Assembly: GCA_964592335.1 (NCBI GenBank)
Contig: CAZQEU010000069.1
Location: forward strand, 1 to 7,175
Reading direction: 5' to 3'
Origin: CAZKUB01 sp964592335
GTDB taxonomy: Archaea; Thermoplasmatota; E2; DHVEG-1
Length of the DNA stretch: 7,175 nucleotides
Shown here: one piece after another, positions 4,993-7,175 of the stretch
Position numbering within the stretch: the stretch's first letter is position 1
Layout: the number at the start of each line of letters is the position of its first letter
Position numbers and translations under genes: made by a program
The notes under the pieces: generated by a model
Databases searched by the model: none
Told to the model about the DNA's origin: nothing
The model's input: the letters and a program-made list of their open reading frames with translations, nothing else

Positions 4993-6372
4993 ATGGGTAA
5001 ATTATTTGGAACAAATGGTATAAGAGGTATTGTAAATGAAGATATGAACATCGATCTTGCAACTGGGATTGGTAAAGCATGGGGGACCCTTCTAACAAGA
5101 AATATTGAAAAACCAAGAGTTGTAATTGGAACTGATGCTCGTCTTTCAAATGATATGCTTAAAAACGCAATCTCAGCGGGTCTTATGGCAACAGGCTGTG
5201 ATGTTGTCGACTGTGGCGTTGTTCCTACTCCTACACTCCAATATACAGTTAGAGAAAAAAAATTTGACTCAGGTGTAATTATTACCGCATCACATAACCC
5301 ACCACATTTTAATGGAATAAAAGGTGTTGCAGCTGATGGAACAGAGTTTACCAAGGATGTAGAAGATGAGATAGAAAAAATATATTTTGAAAAAAACTTT
5401 AACCTGTCTGAATGGAAAAAAGTCGGCAGGCTTACCCGCTGGGATGGTGCAGTTGATCTTTATATCAATGGTATTTTAAAAGCAGTTGACGCAGATCTTA
5501 TAAAAAGTAAAAAATTTCATGTTGCTCTTGACTGTGGAAACGGTGCAGGATGCTATGTCGCACCTAAATTACTTGAAAAACTAGATTGCAAAGCTACTCA
5601 TTTGTATTGTGAACCTGATGGTACTTTTCCAGGTCATAACTCAGAGCCACTTCCTGAAAATCTTACTGATTTAATCGATAAAACCCCTAAAGTAAAAGCA
5701 GATATTGGTGTTGCACAAGATGGAGATGCAGATAGAGCAATATTTGTTGATGAGAAGGGAAACTATATATGGGGTGATAAAACACTTGCACTTGGTGCTA
5801 AATATGCAACTCAAAATAAGGGAGGAGTTGCAGTAACACCAGTTACCACGTCAAGCTGCTTTGATGATGTTGTAAAACAAAACAATGGAGAACTGATACA
5901 TACTGCTGTGGGAAGCCCTATTGTCGCACGTGTTATGATAGAAAAAAACGCAGTATTTGGTGGAGAGGAAAACGGCGGGCTAATTTTCCCTGAGATGCAG
6001 TACTGCAGGGATTCGGCGATGAGTATCGCAAAGATACTTGAAATCATGGCAAAAACCGGCAAAACTCTATCTAGTCTGATAGATGAAATACCTAAATATG
6101 AAGTCTATAAAACAAAAATGCCATGTCCAAATGATAAAAAAGAAAAGGTTATGAAAACTTTAGCAGAGCAAACAAAAAATGATTCCAGTGTAAAAGAAGT
6201 TGATGAAACAGATGGTGTAAAACTATACATGGATAATGGATGGGTTCTTATGCGTCCATCTGGTACAGAGCCGATATTTAGGGTTTATTCAGAGTCAAAG
6301 GATAAAAAAACAGCTGAGAACCTTGCACTTACTTATAAAAAGAAAGCCGAAGATATAATTAAAAAAACCTAG
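4993..6372 (+). CDS. glmM: Phosphoglucosamine mutase (phosphohexomutase family)
   Basis: This alpha-D-phosphohexomutase interconverts hexosamine- or hexose-6-phosphate and 1-phosphate through a phosphoserine. The 459-aa length fits the family. It opens with MGKLFGTNGIRGIVNE, typical of archaeal GlmM, which is why I choose the ATG at 4993 over an in-frame TTG at 4945. The phosphoserine is Ser100 in TASHNPPHFNG (98-108). The Mg2+ loop is DGDADR (Asp242, 244, 246), the sugar-binding loop GGEENGG (322-328), and the phosphate-binding loop RPSGTEP (421-427). All key residues are present. The sugar loop is GEENGG rather than the GEMSGH of phosphomannomutase/phosphoglucomutase or the GEQSGH of bacterial GlmM. 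That supports an archaeal GlmM but leaves mannose or glucose activity open. Ribosome binding is weak (AGGT at 4977-4980, 12 nt away). Its stop overlaps the convergent ATPase gene. Confidence 0.93.
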   Translation: MGKLFGTNGIRGIVNEDMNIDLATGIGKAWGTLLTRNIEKPRVVIGTDARLSNDMLKNAISAGLMATGCDVVDCGVVPTPTLQYTVREKKFDSGVIITASHNPPHFNGIKGVAADGTEFTKDVEDEIEKIYFEKNFNLSEWKKVGRLTRWDGAVDLYINGILKAVDADLIKSKKFHVALDCGNGAGCYVAPKLLEKLDCKATHLYCEPDGTFPGHNSEPLPENLTDLIDKTPKVKADIGVAQDGDADRAIFVDEKGNYIWGDKTLALGAKYATQNKGGVAVTPVTTSSCFDDVVKQNNGELIHTAVGSPIVARVMIEKNAVFGGEENGGLIFPEMQYCRDSAMSIAKILEIMAKTGKTLSSLIDEIPKYEVYKTKMPCPNDKKEKVMKTLAEQTKNDSSVKEVDETDGVKLYMDNGWVLMRPSGTEPIFRVYSESKDKKTAENLALTYKKKAEDIIKKT

Positions 6373-7103
6373 AGACTTGTTTTAAGTATAGGTGCAAGCT
6401 CTATACCATTTTTAGTTGACATATTTATAAGATACTTTATTCTACTATGAGATGTACCTCTCATTTTTACAACTTGCAGGGTTCTTAGAAGATCACCTTT
6501 TCTTTGGATATCTCCAAGAAATATTATCCCATCTGCAATAAATTCTTCTATTTCATTTTGTGAAAACTGAAAAACCATAGGTGGAACCTCTGAGGTGAGA
6601 ACCGTTGTACACTTTAACACTGTGAGAGATGAGCTTAGTTTGAATATAAAATCACGTATCATCTCACGGCTTTGAAGCCTGAAACAAAGACTAGTAATGG
6701 AGTCGACCACCAGTCTTTTTGCACCCAGCTCTTTTGTAATATCTCTTATTACTTCAAATAAAATATTTGCCTCATCATATGAGTAGCTTTCCGGGTTTAA
6801 ACCAAGACGATCACTTATACTCCACAGATCAATTAAACTAAGTTGACCTGATTTAATCAGTTTTTCATCAAAAAAATCATATGTACTCTGAAATCTTTTA
6901 AGCATATTAACATTTTCAGTTGATGAGAAAAAAACTCCTTTTTCACCTATTTTTGTACCATTTACAAGAAACTGCATAGCAAGTGTTGTTTTACCAACAC
7001 CACTGCTACCTGAAAAAATAACTGTACTTCCAAGAGGTATACCCCCATTTAGTTCTCTGTCTAATCCTTCAATACCTGTTTTACATCGCTGTGTTTTATC
7101 CAT
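6369..7103 (-). CDS. KaiC-like / RAD55-family RecA-fold ATPase (244 aa)
   Basis: This is a single RecA/KaiC-type ATPase domain. It opens with TGIEGLDRELNGGIPLGS (9-26), the usual KaiC-family entry, then Walker A GSSGVGKTT (32-40, Lys38 and Thr39) and Walker B RLVVDS with Asp134. A conserved-looking SEVPPM segment (around 170) and MRGTSHS near the C-terminus follow the KaiC pattern, in which the KMRGT strand contacts the neighbouring subunit's nucleotide. In KaiC two catalytic glutamates follow strand 2 (FEE); here the aligned stretch is SSTEN, so only Glu63 remains. Such single-domain proteins are abundant in archaea, often as signalling or assembly ATPases of unknown partner. The GGAG at 7111-7114, 7 nt before the ATG, supports the start. 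A weak TATA candidate (TTTAAA, about 7143-7148) lies upstream. It is convergent with glmM, so a joint role is not implied. Confidence 0.92.
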   Translation of the reverse strand: MDKTQRCKTGIEGLDRELNGGIPLGSTVIFSGSSGVGKTTLAMQFLVNGTKIGEKGVFFSSTENVNMLKRFQSTYDFFDEKLIKSGQLSLIDLWSISDRLGLNPESYSYDEANILFEVIRDITKELGAKRLVVDSITSLCFRLQSREMIRDFIFKLSSSLTVLKCTTVLTSEVPPMVFQFSQNEIEEFIADGIIFLGDIQRKGDLLRTLQVVKMRGTSHSRIKYLINMSTKNGIELAPILKTSL

Positions 7104-7110
7104 CAGCTCT

Positions 7111-7114
7111 CTCC
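7111..7114 (-). promoter_or_regulatory. Shine-Dalgarno site GGAG of the KaiC-like gene
   Basis: The minus strand reads TTGGAGAGAGCTG directly before the ATG; GGAG is 7 nt from the start codon and fixes the start at 7103. Confidence 0.6.
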
Positions 7115-7175
7115 AACACCAAATCCCAAAATAGTTAACCCGTTTAAAATTATTTTCTTATTTAGAAAAAATATT

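Noticed and set aside
4926..5354. Minus-strand ORF of 142 codons
   Set aside because: It is antisense to the conserved start of GlmM and its composition is that of a shadow frame.
6369..7103. Circadian-clock KaiC
   Set aside because: There is only one ATPase domain, no second domain with phosphorylation sites, and no KaiA or KaiB nearby; it is a generic archaeal KaiC-like protein.

Overview
This AT-rich window looks archaeal. The supporting signs are an archaeal-type RNase P RNA at the left edge, TATA-box promoters rather than bacterial -35/-10 pairs, a single-domain KaiC/RAD55-type ATPase, and an archaeal-style GlmM mutase. Some genes carry Shine-Dalgarno sites (GGAG or AGGTG, 6-7 nt before the ATG). 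A euryarchaeal or Thermoplasmata-like source is possible, but nothing here fixes the lineage.

Layout. The minus strand, from about 3757 down to 1, holds: a 58-residue predicted single-membrane-span protein (3581-3757); a 64-residue hypothetical protein (3266-3460); a LysN/ARO8-type PLP aminotransferase (1954-3135, probably starting further upstream); a transglutaminase-fold lipoprotein (344-1948) only 5 nt behind it; and the RNase P RNA (about 289 to 1), whose last few bases lie outside the window. The plus strand, from 3882 to 6372, holds a sugar-nucleotide pyrophosphorylase followed by a GlmM-type phosphohexosamine mutase. A KaiC-like ATPase (6369-7103) runs back on the minus strand and meets GlmM tail to tail, the two stop codons sharing one CTAG.

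The two plus-strand genes form a plausible two-step route: mutase (sugar-6-phosphate to sugar-1-phosphate), then pyrophosphorylase (sugar-1-phosphate to NDP-sugar), feeding glycan or glycolipid synthesis. The aminotransferase and lipoprotein are probably co-transcribed, with no obvious biochemical link. No mobile element, CRISPR array or defence system was seen. The points most worth a second look are the aminotransferase start, the two small proteins in the 3200-3880 region, and the RNase P RNA, which protein-only gene finding would miss.
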